64,000 nt of DNA from Paracoccaceae bacterium (GTDB lineage: Bacteria > Pseudomonadota > Alphaproteobacteria > Rhodobacterales > Rhodobacteraceae), in NCBI GenBank assembly GCA_902602765.1, contig CACKSH010000001.1:143431-207430 (forward strand). Reading direction: 5' to 3'. Each line of letters opens with the position of its first letter. Within the stretch, counting starts at the first letter, position 1. Shown here in pieces: positions 9,789 to 19,096 of the stretch. The notes below the pieces were generated by a model that was not told the origin of the DNA, ran no database searches, and saw only the letters and a program-made list of their open reading frames with translations. The position numbers and the translations under genes are program-made.

Positions 9789-10754
9789 ATGGCAAAGCTT
9801 GGAGTTCCTAAAGTTCACAAGAAAGGTCCATTTGTGGGACCGCAAACCTTTATGAATATTCCATATTCGACTGACTTCAGCTCTTCTCAAGCAGTAATTC
9901 TTGGTGTCCCTTTTGATGGGGGTTTGCACCCAACACGAATAGGATCTCGGACAGGGCCTGCGTCAATTCGTGAGCACTCACAACTTGTCAGACCTTTTCA
10001 ACCGCCCCACGCAACCTACAACCCTCTAGAACTTTTAAAGGTTGTCGATTGTGGTGATGCAGACACGACACCAAGCATAATTGAGGAAAGTTTTGCTGAA
10101 ATTGAGGAGGCAGCCTCTGAAATTTTTAAGGGAGACGCAATACCTATTGCATTAGGTGGAGATGGAAATATCACCCTACCCCTCCTCCGAGCAGCAAGTA
10201 AGAATTATTCAGACCTAGTGGTATTGCATATCGACGCTCATACTGACACCTACAGAGGAGAGGGAAACCAAGATTACTTGCGTTTTAATGTAGCTACTAC
10301 ATTCACAAGAGCAGCCGAAGAGTCTCTCATTGATGTAAAATCATCTCTACATATTGGCGCGCGTGGGCCTACCAATGATAGCAGTGTTTTTGCTCATACT
10401 CGAGATGTTGGATATGGGTTAATAAATGGCACAGAATTATTTAATGCTGGTTTAAATAATACGGCAAAGAAAATTGTAAGAAAACTTGAAGGAAGGCCTG
10501 TTTATCTCTGTTTTGACATGGATTTCTTTGATCCTTCCTGCGCTCCAGGTGTATGCACCCCTACTTGGGGTGGCGCCTCGTCGCGTGAAGGACTTGAACT
10601 ATTGCAAAGCCTTACTGGTTTAAATGTGGTTGGAGCGGACATTAATACAGTATCTCCACCTCACGATGTCTCGGGAATGACGGCGTTTCTCGCAGCAACC
10701 GTGGGTTTGGAAATTTTATCACTTATCTGCCACTCTAAGGGTCTTGTGAAATAA
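9789..10754 (+). CDS. Agmatinase/ureohydrolase family protein (divergent metal motif)
   Basis: LHIDAHTDTYRG, CFDMDFFDPSCAPGVCTP; motif 1 reads GGDGN instead of GGDH. Confidence 0.88.
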   Translation: MAKLGVPKVHKKGPFVGPQTFMNIPYSTDFSSSQAVILGVPFDGGLHPTRIGSRTGPASIREHSQLVRPFQPPHATYNPLELLKVVDCGDADTTPSIIEESFAEIEEAASEIFKGDAIPIALGGDGNITLPLLRAASKNYSDLVVLHIDAHTDTYRGEGNQDYLRFNVATTFTRAAEESLIDVKSSLHIGARGPTNDSSVFAHTRDVGYGLINGTELFNAGLNNTAKKIVRKLEGRPVYLCFDMDFFDPSCAPGVCTPTWGGASSREGLELLQSLTGLNVVGADINTVSPPHDVSGMTAFLAATVGLEILSLICHSKGLVK

Positions 10755-11192
10755 GTGGCTCAGTATTTTGATTTAGAAAGTGTATGCAAAATGGAAATTT
10801 TTTTAAAATCGTTAGCCGATGTAAAGTGGGAAAAATCAACTAAAGTCCGTATCGCGTCAGGCGCCAATCCAAAAACAGAGTGGAAGCATTTAATTGATAA
10901 TGAGATTTGTGGTAGCGAAGGTGTTAGTGTTGGATATGGAAAAATACCTGTCGGAGAGTATCTGCCACTCCATACACATGAGCCACAAGAAATATACTTT
11001 ATTACGAGAGGGACTGGTCTCTTAAGTCAAGATGACACGAACTTAAAGGAAATTTCCGAAGGGGATATTGTTTATATCCCTTGCAATAAACAACACGGTC
11101 TCAAAAATACTGGAGGTATTGATTTAGAGTATCTTTTTATTTTCATGATCGATAATTGGCATGAAGTACGGTATAATTTTATAAAAAGATGA
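10755..11192 (+). CDS. Cupin domain protein
   Basis: Cupin motif 1 GEYLPLHTHEPQEIYFITRGTG; motif 2 GDIVYIPCNKQHGLKN; GTG start directly after the agmatinase stop. Confidence 0.85.
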   Translation: MAQYFDLESVCKMEIFLKSLADVKWEKSTKVRIASGANPKTEWKHLIDNEICGSEGVSVGYGKIPVGEYLPLHTHEPQEIYFITRGTGLLSQDDTNLKEISEGDIVYIPCNKQHGLKNTGGIDLEYLFIFMIDNWHEVRYNFIKR

Positions 11193-11195
11193 ATA

Positions 11196-11954
11196 TTAAT
11201 TGATATTTAGCCTTTTTCCTAACTGTGATAATCCATTGTATAAAGCGTCTTCAGTGCCCTCATTTTTCATATGATTTCGCAACTGAGCGTTCAAACCGCC
11301 TTCAGTAGCTAATGAATTTAACTCTTGATTAATTCTGCCTAATCCGTCCTTTTTCATTCCAGAGTAAGTGCCTGCCATCAAGCTAATCAGATAGCTTTCT
11401 GCTTTTTCAGGCGAGTCTAGATGTTCTACAAGCCACTTTTTAGCTACCTCCATTTGAGCGAGAGAACTGGAAAGAATAGCAGTCGCTGCGAAAAAAGGTG
11501 TAAGTTCCGCCTCATTAGACAATTCAATAATTAAATTTTCTGAACCAAATAACTCTAATAGCTTTTTATTTGCAGGGTATACGGGTAAAGGACATCTTCC
11601 ATTTTCTATCATTGGCAAGGGAATTGTAATTGCTATGTCACGAGCTGGCGTACATAGGGTTTGTAGCGTTTGTAAATTCACACCGAGAATAAAGGAAATT
11701 ATGGTTTGATCTTTCCTAAACGATATTGAGCTCAACAACTTCTCTGTAATGTCCTCCATAATTGCCAAAAATATAACATCTGATTCATCTACCACTTCCT
11801 GTGGTGAAGCGATGTTCACGTCGTCAAATTTTGACACCAATCTATTTGAGATTTCTTTATTACGTTCCGTTATTGTGATACTGTAGCCACGTCCAACCAA
11901 GGCAAGTATACAAGAATTTGCTATTTTTCCTGTACCTATAAAACCAATTTTCAT
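11196..11954 (-). CDS. Pyrroline-5-carboxylate reductase-like NAD(P)-binding protein
   Basis: MKIGFIGTGKIANSCI Rossmann start; ProC-like C-terminal helical domain. Confidence 0.75.
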   Translation of the reverse strand: MKIGFIGTGKIANSCILALVGRGYSITITERNKEISNRLVSKFDDVNIASPQEVVDESDVIFLAIMEDITEKLLSSISFRKDQTIISFILGVNLQTLQTLCTPARDIAITIPLPMIENGRCPLPVYPANKKLLELFGSENLIIELSNEAELTPFFAATAILSSSLAQMEVAKKWLVEHLDSPEKAESYLISLMAGTYSGMKKDGLGRINQELNSLATEGGLNAQLRNHMKNEGTEDALYNGLSQLGKRLNIN

Positions 11955-12164
11955 TAGATGAATTCCGTCGTTTGTGTATGTTTTTAGTATATTTTTTTAT
12001 TCCTGATGGAATACTTTTAAATCTGTGCGATGATATTAAAGCATGATTTTAAAAAATAATATTTCAAAAATATATGAATAAAAAGTTCTTTTTAGTTTCT
12101 AAATTTATATTAAGATCGTCTAACGTAGATACAAATAGATCCAGCCGTCGTACGGGATGAAATT

Positions 12165-13343
12165 ATGGTAACTAAACCGCATAAAGGTGCTACTCTCGCG
12201 ATACAACCTCGTATTCGAAAGGGTGCTTTTTTCGATGCGTCCTGGCGGCACGGATGCAGAAAATTTTCTGTTTATAATCGGACGTATATATCTAGTACCT
12301 TTTCAGATCCAACCGCTGAATATTGGAACGTCACTAAAAATGTTGCGATTTGGCCGGTAATGGGTGAACGACAAATAGAAATACGTGGGAAAGATGCTGC
12401 AAAATTTGTTCAGTTTTTAACTTCTAGAGACATGTCTAAATGTGCAGTTAACCAATGTAAGTATGCGCTAATTACTGATCAGTCAGGAGGCATAGTCTGC
12501 GATCCAATCATCCTAAAATTGACACACGATCGTTTTTGGTTATCAACATCTGATTGTGATTTAGAGTTGTGGGCTAAAGGGGTTGCTGTAAATGCACCTT
12601 TTAAAGATGTAGCCATATCCGATGCCAATGTTTCGGTAATACAAATTCAAGGTCCTAAATCGCCCAACCTTGTTAATGATATGTTTGGAGACGATGTTTT
12701 AGATCTAAAATATTATTGGCATAAAACTGTAATTTTCCAAGGCAATGAACTGCAAATCTCGCGGACTGGTTGGAGTGGTGAGTTTGGTTACGAATTATAC
12801 TTAGAGGATCACGAACAAGGTGATGCTTTATTTGACGCTCTTTTAGATACAGGTAAACCGTATGGAGTGGCGCCTGGCGCGGTTAACCAAACACGAAGGA
12901 TCGAAAGTGGTATTCTTTCCTGGGGAGTAGATATGGGAATAGATGAAAATCCATATCAAGTCGGTCTTGGTCGTTTAGTAGAGCTTGAGAATGATAATCA
13001 TTTTATTGGTCGAGCCGCTCTTGAGAAAATAAAAGATCAGCAAGTAGAAAAGATATTGGTAGGTCTCTTAATTGATGGGTCTCCATTAGAGGCAAATGAA
13101 TCTCCATGGAATTTATATTCTAATGGAAAAAATGTAGGAAAGCTTACGAGTCTATCCTACTCTCCCCGTTTGGAAAAAAATATTGCGTTAGGTCTCGTGA
13201 GTAAAGATTTTTCAGAAGTTGGGACAGAGCTTAGTGTTACTACTTGGGATGGTGAACGAAACTTATATGTTTCAGGGTTACCGTTTCTTCCTAAGTTACA
13301 GAATGGAGATGCTCGCTCGCTTTTGCAGTTATCAAAAAGATAA
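12165..13343 (+). CDS. GcvT/DmdA-like folate-dependent aminomethyltransferase/demethylase
   Basis: NVAIWPVMGERQIEIRGKDAAKFVQFLTSRDMSK; QGPKSPNLV; ISRTGWSGEFGYELYLED; NQTRRIESGILSWGVDMG. Confidence 0.85.
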   Translation: MVTKPHKGATLAIQPRIRKGAFFDASWRHGCRKFSVYNRTYISSTFSDPTAEYWNVTKNVAIWPVMGERQIEIRGKDAAKFVQFLTSRDMSKCAVNQCKYALITDQSGGIVCDPIILKLTHDRFWLSTSDCDLELWAKGVAVNAPFKDVAISDANVSVIQIQGPKSPNLVNDMFGDDVLDLKYYWHKTVIFQGNELQISRTGWSGEFGYELYLEDHEQGDALFDALLDTGKPYGVAPGAVNQTRRIESGILSWGVDMGIDENPYQVGLGRLVELENDNHFIGRAALEKIKDQQVEKILVGLLIDGSPLEANESPWNLYSNGKNVGKLTSLSYSPRLEKNIALGLVSKDFSEVGTELSVTTWDGERNLYVSGLPFLPKLQNGDARSLLQLSKR

Positions 13344-13366
13344 ACTTTATTATAGGAATAATATAA

Positions 13367-13872
13367 TGGGAAAAGTAAAATCAATAAATCACATTGCGTT
13401 TGCAGTAAAAGATTTCAATGCAGCATTGGAAAATGCAATCCAAGTTTTAGGTGGTGAGATGATGATGGAATTTGAGTCTATAGAGGATCGTTATAAAGGC
13501 GCCTGTGTTCGCTTTGGAGACAGCATTATGAGTTTTATATCCAGTGACGACCCAGAGAGCTTTATCAGCAAACATGTTGAAAAGTACGGAAATAGTATTC
13601 AACATATCGGTTTGGAAATTGATAATATAGAGGAGTACGTAGCCAATTTGGAAGAAAAAGGCGTTCGAGTTGACAAGTCAGAAATGAGTGATGTTGATTA
13701 TCAGGAAGCTTTGGTCGGACCAAAAGTCGGAAACGGTGTTGTTTTACAATTAACCGGTTGGAAAGCTGGGCCCTTTGATGCAACTTACGATGGGTGTGAT
13801 CGACTTTGTAGAAAGTACTCTCAAAATCCCAAATTAAACCTCTTGGCTGGCAACCAATTACCAAAACCATAA
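13367..13872 (+). CDS. VOC (glyoxalase/methylmalonyl-CoA epimerase-like) family protein
   Basis: MGKVKSINHIAFAVKDFNAALENAIQVLGG...IQHIGLEIDNIEEY; supplied ORF begins at 13219 but ATG 13367 fits after the upstream stop. Confidence 0.8.
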
Positions 13873-13893
13873 AATCAATTAGGGTAATAGGAA

Positions 13894-15522
13894 ATGCAGA
13901 GAAAACACTATGGGGTTTGGCCAAAAAACTTACCATACAGTTTACCTGCATCACCGGACTCTGTTTACAAAAATTTAGTTAATTCGGCAAAAAATTGTCC
14001 TTCTACTGTTGCAATAAAATTCTACGGCAAAGACCTAACCTTTTATGACCTATATCAAGAAACTCAGTTGATTGCGGGTTATCTTTTTCAGATTTCAAGT
14101 ATTAGAGAAAATGATCGAGTTGCATTATACATGCAAAACTCACCACAGTTTGTCATTGCTTATTACGCAATTTTGGCTGCAAATGCAGTGATTGTTCCAA
14201 TAAACCCTATGTGCAAAAGTGCTGAATTGGCCCACATAGTTAATGACTCCCAGTCTAAAGCGATAATATTTGGAGATGAGCTCTACAACGAAATTATCAA
14301 TGCTAACCTAAAAATAGGGGAACGTCAGTTATTGGCAGCAACATATCATGATTATACTGGGAAATGTTCCGATATCGAGATACCCGCCTCCCTAACTATC
14401 AAAAGACCTACCCCGACCTGCTCGAGCTGGCGTACTGCTTTAGAATTAAATTTATCTGCAGCTGATCATAACCGAACACCCGACGACTGGTGTATTATTC
14501 CATATAGTTCTGGAACAACTGGGCAACCTAAGGGATGTTTGCATACACACAGAAGTGTAAACGCGACAATATTTGCTTATCCACGTTGGGTCGGAGTAAA
14601 AAATGGCTCACAAGTATTAGCGACGCTACCGCTGTGTCATGTCACTGGCATGCAGCATTCAATGAATTTGCCAATACTTACTGCATCTACAATACATTTG
14701 ATGACTCGATGGAATGCTCAGGCAGCAGCTGAAATTATCGAAAATGAAAAAATTCAACATTGGAGATCAATTACCACTACAATGATTGATTTTCTTTCAT
14801 TGAAGAATATTGAAAAATATGACCTTTCATCTCTTGAAGCGATAGGAGGAGGTGGCGCACAGATGCCAGAAAGTGTTGCAGAGAGAATGGAAAAGCTTAT
14901 TGGGCTTGATTATATTGAAGCGTATGGCCTTACTGAAACAATGGCCCCTATTCATATTAATCCAGTAAATTCTCCTAGAAGGCAATGCTTAGGTATTCCA
15001 ATCTTTGATGTTGATACGCGCATTATAGAGCCCCAATCATGCCATGAGTTAGGTCCAAACGAAATCGGTGAAATAGTTACAAGCGCCCCACAGATTTTTG
15101 CTGGTTACTGGCAAAACGAAGAAGCCACAAATAATGCTTTTGTCAGTATAAATGGTAAAGATTTTTTTCGAACTGGTGATATTGGCTACTATGATGACGA
15201 TGGTTATTTCTATTTTGTTGATCGTTTAAAGAGAATGATAAATGTATCTGGCTTAAAAGTTTGGCCAGCCGAAGTGGAGGCAATATTACACTCACATCCA
15301 GCTATTTCAGAGGCCTGTGTCGTTGGTGATCCTGATCCTCGCACGGGAGAACGAGTGCGAGCTGTCGTGGTGCTAGTTGATCCGTTGGAGGTGTTAACAG
15401 AGGACTCTTTTATTGATTGGTGTGGTAAGAATATGGCGAACTATAAAATTCCAAGAAATCTTGACATTAGAAAAGAATTACCACGTGGCACAGCAGGCAA
15501 GGTTCTATGGAAAAATTTGTAA
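13894..15522 (+). CDS. AMP-dependent acyl-CoA ligase
   Basis: IIPYSSGTTGQPKGCLHTH, EAYGLTETMAP, FRTGDIGYYDDDGYFYFVDRLKRMINVSGLKVWPAEVE. Confidence 0.95.
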   Translation: MQRKHYGVWPKNLPYSLPASPDSVYKNLVNSAKNCPSTVAIKFYGKDLTFYDLYQETQLIAGYLFQISSIRENDRVALYMQNSPQFVIAYYAILAANAVIVPINPMCKSAELAHIVNDSQSKAIIFGDELYNEIINANLKIGERQLLAATYHDYTGKCSDIEIPASLTIKRPTPTCSSWRTALELNLSAADHNRTPDDWCIIPYSSGTTGQPKGCLHTHRSVNATIFAYPRWVGVKNGSQVLATLPLCHVTGMQHSMNLPILTASTIHLMTRWNAQAAAEIIENEKIQHWRSITTTMIDFLSLKNIEKYDLSSLEAIGGGGAQMPESVAERMEKLIGLDYIEAYGLTETMAPIHINPVNSPRRQCLGIPIFDVDTRIIEPQSCHELGPNEIGEIVTSAPQIFAGYWQNEEATNNAFVSINGKDFFRTGDIGYYDDDGYFYFVDRLKRMINVSGLKVWPAEVEAILHSHPAISEACVVGDPDPRTGERVRAVVVLVDPLEVLTEDSFIDWCGKNMANYKIPRNLDIRKELPRGTAGKVLWKNL

Positions 15523-15601
15523 TATTTTTAAACTAGGCAGAGGTATTTAAATATAAAACTATAATTAGGAAGATATTTTTTGAATTTATTAAGGAGAAAA
15601 A

Positions 15602-16171
15602 ATGCAAGATAAAAAAATCAGTCGATACCCTATTCCAAAGTTAAATAGTCTTCCAGAAGATATCAAAAATCATATTGTGTCTGTTGAAGAAAAGCTTGGC
15701 TTTATTCCAAACGTGTTTTTAACGCTTGCATATAGACCGGATGAATTTCGTGCTTTTATGGCATACCATGATGCACTAATGGAAAGACAAGGAGGCCTAA
15801 CCAAAGCAGAGAAAGAGATGATTATTGTCGCGACATCGAATAGAAATGGGTGCCAGTATTGTGTAATAGCCCACGGTGCAATCCTTCGAGTACGTGCAAA
15901 AGATCCACTTATCGCAGATCAAGTAGCCATAAATTATAAAAAAGCTGACATATCCGAACGTCAAAAAGCTATGCTAAAGTTTGCATTAAAAGTAACAGAT
16001 GACTCAAAATCTATCTCAGATGAAGATTTCGAATACTTATCAGACAATGGTTTTAGTGAAGATGATATATGGGATATCGCGGGTATAACTGCATTTTTTG
16101 GCCTCTCAAACCGCATGGCCAACTTTACTTCAATGAGACCAAATCCAGAATTTTATAAAATGGGAAGATAG
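15602..16171 (+). CDS. AhpD/carboxymuconolactone decarboxylase-like peroxidase-related protein
   Basis: GGLTKAEKEMIIVATSNRNGCQYCVIAHGAILR with CxxC-x-x-x-H. Confidence 0.88.
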   Translation: MQDKKISRYPIPKLNSLPEDIKNHIVSVEEKLGFIPNVFLTLAYRPDEFRAFMAYHDALMERQGGLTKAEKEMIIVATSNRNGCQYCVIAHGAILRVRAKDPLIADQVAINYKKADISERQKAMLKFALKVTDDSKSISDEDFEYLSDNGFSEDDIWDIAGITAFFGLSNRMANFTSMRPNPEFYKMGR

Positions 16172-16387
16172 ATATTAAGTGTTAGCAAATAAGGCCTAGC
16201 AACAGCTGCATGTCTTTCGTTGGGCTTTTGTCTTCTTTTTCATTGATTATTTTAGCTCAGTATTAACTTCAATTACAGTTTTTAACATATTGTTTTCAAA
16301 ATCTATTTAGTATTCCATATATTCATAAATGGATTCAAAACTATGTTTCTTTGCTTTTTATAATCGTAGCCAAAAGGCACCTCAATT

Positions 16388-16669
16388 TTAGGAATTCTCA
16401 TTGATGTTATTTTTAACTCTATAAGGCCTCTCCTTACTGAGCCGTCTACTTTGCATTATGTCAAGCTCAGATATAGCAGAACTGAAATCCCCTGTACTTT
16501 GCAATGCTTTAAAGTATGCCCTTTTAACAGACGAGGGGCTCCAAGGTAAGTCTGCATCACGTAACCAACGGCGTAAATAAGGTGGTAGACGATCGAATTC
16601 TTCCATTCGATCGCCTTTCGAAACCTTCTTTTTCAGTGATATGCTACCCAAGTTACGGTTCATCGCCAA
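16388..16669 (-). CDS. DUF6525-like small protein
   Basis: RNLGSISLKKKVSKGDRMEEFDRLPPYLRRWLRDADLPWSPSSVKRAY; recalled family resemblance only. Confidence 0.6.
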   Translation of the reverse strand: MAMNRNLGSISLKKKVSKGDRMEEFDRLPPYLRRWLRDADLPWSPSSVKRAYFKALQSTGDFSSAISELDIMQSRRLSKERPYRVKNNINENS

Positions 16670-16709
16670 TTAACTTAAAAATAATATATGAAATGATCTA
16701 AAATGTGTA

Positions 16710-17783
16710 TTATTTCAAGCAATTAACTAATGATTGTGCCATAGCTCTTATAAGTTTCGGGTACAATGATGAACCCGGTTCAATACCAAAGCCAAGCGGG
16801 TCGATAACTTCTGTAGTCGCATCAGTGCCGCCCATCACGGTTTTAACAAGTCCAGCGTTAAACTGTGGTTCTGACAAAACGCATGCAATATTTTCACTTT
16901 TTATCCTATTTGCAATCTCAGCAACTCGGGCAGCACTCGGATCAGATGCATCTCCAAGGGATATTGCTCCAGATGCAGGAAAATCATAAACAGTTTCGAA
17001 ATACTGATAGGCATCATGAAACACTACAAATTTGCCACCTCGGACAGGATCCAACATTGCGTTAATCTCAACGTCCAGAGCATCCATTTCGCCTCTCGCC
17101 TCGCTTGCGTTGGCAAAGTAAGCCCCCGCGTTATCTGGATCAATTGATGATAGCCTTGCTGCTATCACATTAAGCCAGGTTTTTGCGTTATTTGTAGATA
17201 GCCAAGCATGGGGATCAAATGCACCATGATCATGACCAGCGTGATCATCGTGATCATCATGGTCGTCATGATCATCATGGTCGTCATGATCTTTATCATG
17301 GTCGTCATGATCTTTATCATGGTCGTCGTGGTCATCTTTTTTCGCATGGTCGTCATGATCATCATGGTCATCGTGATCATCATGGTCGTCATGATCATCA
17401 TGGTCGCTATGGTCATGCGCTTCGAATAATGCACCTTCTCTAAAAGAAAGAAGAGTAGATTCGTCCAGGGCAAGAAACTCTACTATATCAGTGTCATTGC
17501 TAAGTGCTTCTAAGGCGCGTTCCATCCAAGGTGTTAAGCCCTCACCCATCCAAAATACTAAATTAGCATCTTCAATTGCCTCGGCATCTGCCGGTCTTAA
17601 TCGATAATCATGCGGTGATGTTTCATTCGGTACAATAAGTTTAGGTTCCCCAACACCGTCCATAACCCGTGAAACCAAAGAATGTATGGGTGCTATATCA
17701 GCAACCACTTTAGGTACATCAGCATTCGCGTAGGTACCCGCGATGAAGGTAATTGCGGAAACGGTACTCAGTAATCTAGACAT
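16710..17783 (-). CDS. znuA: Zinc ABC transporter substrate-binding protein with long (DDH)n loop
   Basis: PKVVADIAPIHSLVSRVMDGVGEPKLIVPNETSPHDYRLRPADAEAIEDANLVFWMGEGL; HDDH-rich loop; GHDHGAFDPHAW. ORF to 17795; the Met at 17783 gives a better signal peptide. Confidence 0.95.
   Translation of the reverse strand: MSRLLSTVSAITFIAGTYANADVPKVVADIAPIHSLVSRVMDGVGEPKLIVPNETSPHDYRLRPADAEAIEDANLVFWMGEGLTPWMERALEALSNDTDIVEFLALDESTLLSFREGALFEAHDHSDHDDHDDHDDHDDHDDHDDHAKKDDHDDHDKDHDDHDKDHDDHDDHDDHDDHDDHAGHDHGAFDPHAWLSTNNAKTWLNVIAARLSSIDPDNAGAYFANASEARGEMDALDVEINAMLDPVRGGKFVVFHDAYQYFETVYDFPASGAISLGDASDPSAARVAEIANRIKSENIACVLSEPQFNAGLVKTVMGGTDATTEVIDPLGFGIEPGSSLYPKLIRAMAQSLVNCLK
17225..17415. repeat. Imperfect trinucleotide/9-12-mer tandem repeat encoding (Asp-Asp-His)n of ZnuA
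   Basis: Reiterated gtcatgatcatcatggtc units. Confidence 0.9.
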
Positions 17784-17790
17784 TTTGTTC

Positions 17791-17813
17791 CTCATGATAT
17801 ATTATAACATTAC
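17791..17813 (-). promoter_or_regulatory. Putative Zur box in znuA/zur divergent promoter
   Basis: Minus strand GTAATGTTATAATATATCATGAG; 17 of 22 defined positions match E. coli consensus GAAATGTTATANTATAACATTTC as recalled. Confidence 0.65.
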
Positions 17814-17861
17814 ACATCTTTCTATCGATCTAATTAAGTGATTGCAATAAGGAAATGAACA

Positions 17862-18347
17862 TTGACTAAGAAAAAAGTATCTGCGAATGATAGTGGAGTT
17901 GATCAAAGATCTTTATTTGCGAAAAATATGAAAAATATTGAAGAATATTGTAAAGAACATTCATTGAAATTAACACCAGTTAGGCGTAAAGTTTTTGAGC
18001 TTTTATTGGAAGAAAAACGTGGTCTTGGCGCCTATCGTATACTGGATTTACTTAGAGAAGCAGGGTTTAAATCACAACCACCAGTCGCGTACAGAGCACT
18101 TGAGTTTTTAGTTGAAAATGGTTTTGCTCACAAGATAGGTAGTCAAAATTCCTTTGTTGCTTGTACTATGCCTGGCGAGCATCATGCTCCTGTTTTTATG
18201 ATATGCAAAAAATGTGATAGTGTTTCAGAGGCTCCCTCATCACCATCAGTGTCTGACTTATCACACTCATTAATGGAAGTAGGATTTGAGGTTGAGCAAA
18301 CAAGAATTGAGGCTGAGGGTATCTGTAGCTCATGTGCTGACCGTTAA
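17862..18347 (+). CDS. zur: Fur-family zinc uptake regulator
   Basis: KLTPVRRKVFELLLEEKRGLGAYRILDLLREAGFKSQPPVAYRALEFLVENGFAHKI; CxxC pairs; adjacent to znu genes; TTG start. Confidence 0.92.
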   Translation: MTKKKVSANDSGVDQRSLFAKNMKNIEEYCKEHSLKLTPVRRKVFELLLEEKRGLGAYRILDLLREAGFKSQPPVAYRALEFLVENGFAHKIGSQNSFVACTMPGEHHAPVFMICKKCDSVSEAPSSPSVSDLSHSLMEVGFEVEQTRIEAEGICSSCADR

Positions 18348-18352
18348 CCAAG

Positions 18353-19096
18353 GTGAAGTTATTATCGACGAATAATATAAGCGTAAAATACGGCTCTAAT
18401 GTCGTTTTACGTGATGTTTCTCTTGATATTAATGAAGGAGAAATCACAACCATAGTTGGTCCAAACGGCTCCGGTAAAACAACCTTAGTGAAAACAATAA
18501 TTGGTGCCGTAACCCCCTTTACTGGCTCGATATCATTGACTGAAAATCTCAGAATTGGATACATTCCACAGCGGCTAAGTATAGACTACACGCTGCCAAT
18601 GACTGTTCAACGTTTCCTAAACTTGTCTCATAAGATTAGCAAAGAAGACTGTATATCTGTATTACGTACAGCTGGTGTCCCAGATTTGCTAAAAACCCAA
18701 ATGTCTAATTTATCAGGCGGGCAATTTCAAAGAGTCCTTTTGGCGGGCGCATTACTGGGCTCTCCTCAAATTTTAATTCTTGATGAGGCGTCTCAAGGTT
18801 TAGACCAAGCAGGGTCAGCGGCTTTTTATCAACAAATTGAGTCAGTGCGTAATGAAAAAGGATGTGCTGTACTTATGATCAGTCACGACTTGCATGTAGT
18901 CATGAGCGCATCCGATAAAGTGATTTGTATGAACGGACATATTTGCTGTTCGGGTAAACCTGAAGCAGTAGCAAATATGCCAGAATATCACGGATTGTTT
19001 GCTGCAGGTACTGAAGGAACACTGGCCCTTTATCGTCACATTCATGACCATGACCATGACCATGACCATGATAATTTGAGAAAGTTTAAACACTAA
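18353..19096 (+). CDS. znuC: Zinc ABC transporter ATP-binding protein
   Basis: GPNGSGKTTLVKTI, LSGGQFQRVLLAGALL, LILDEASQGLD; His-Asp tail HIHDHDHDHDHDN. Confidence 0.95.
   Translation: MKLLSTNNISVKYGSNVVLRDVSLDINEGEITTIVGPNGSGKTTLVKTIIGAVTPFTGSISLTENLRIGYIPQRLSIDYTLPMTVQRFLNLSHKISKEDCISVLRTAGVPDLLKTQMSNLSGGQFQRVLLAGALLGSPQILILDEASQGLDQAGSAAFYQQIESVRNEKGCAVLMISHDLHVVMSASDKVICMNGHICCSGKPEAVANMPEYHGLFAAGTEGTLALYRHIHDHDHDHDHDNLRKFKH

Noticed and set aside
10755-11192. Cupin as a DMSP lyase (DddL/Q/W)
   Set aside because: Only generic cupin motifs visible; no lyase-specific evidence by eye.
13565-13954. 129-aa minus-strand ORF
   Set aside because: Antisense to the VOC gene and ligase start.
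17225-17415. Repeat array that superficially resembles a CRISPR
   Set aside because: Units are contiguous, with no unique spacers, and lie in frame inside znuA.
17208-17443. Plus-strand ORFs rich in Met/Ile/Val or His-Asp-Gly (73 and 74 aa), and the minus-strand 102-aa MT-rich ORF
   Set aside because: Alternative frames of the ZnuA (DDH)n repeat; low complexity, no independent coding evidence.
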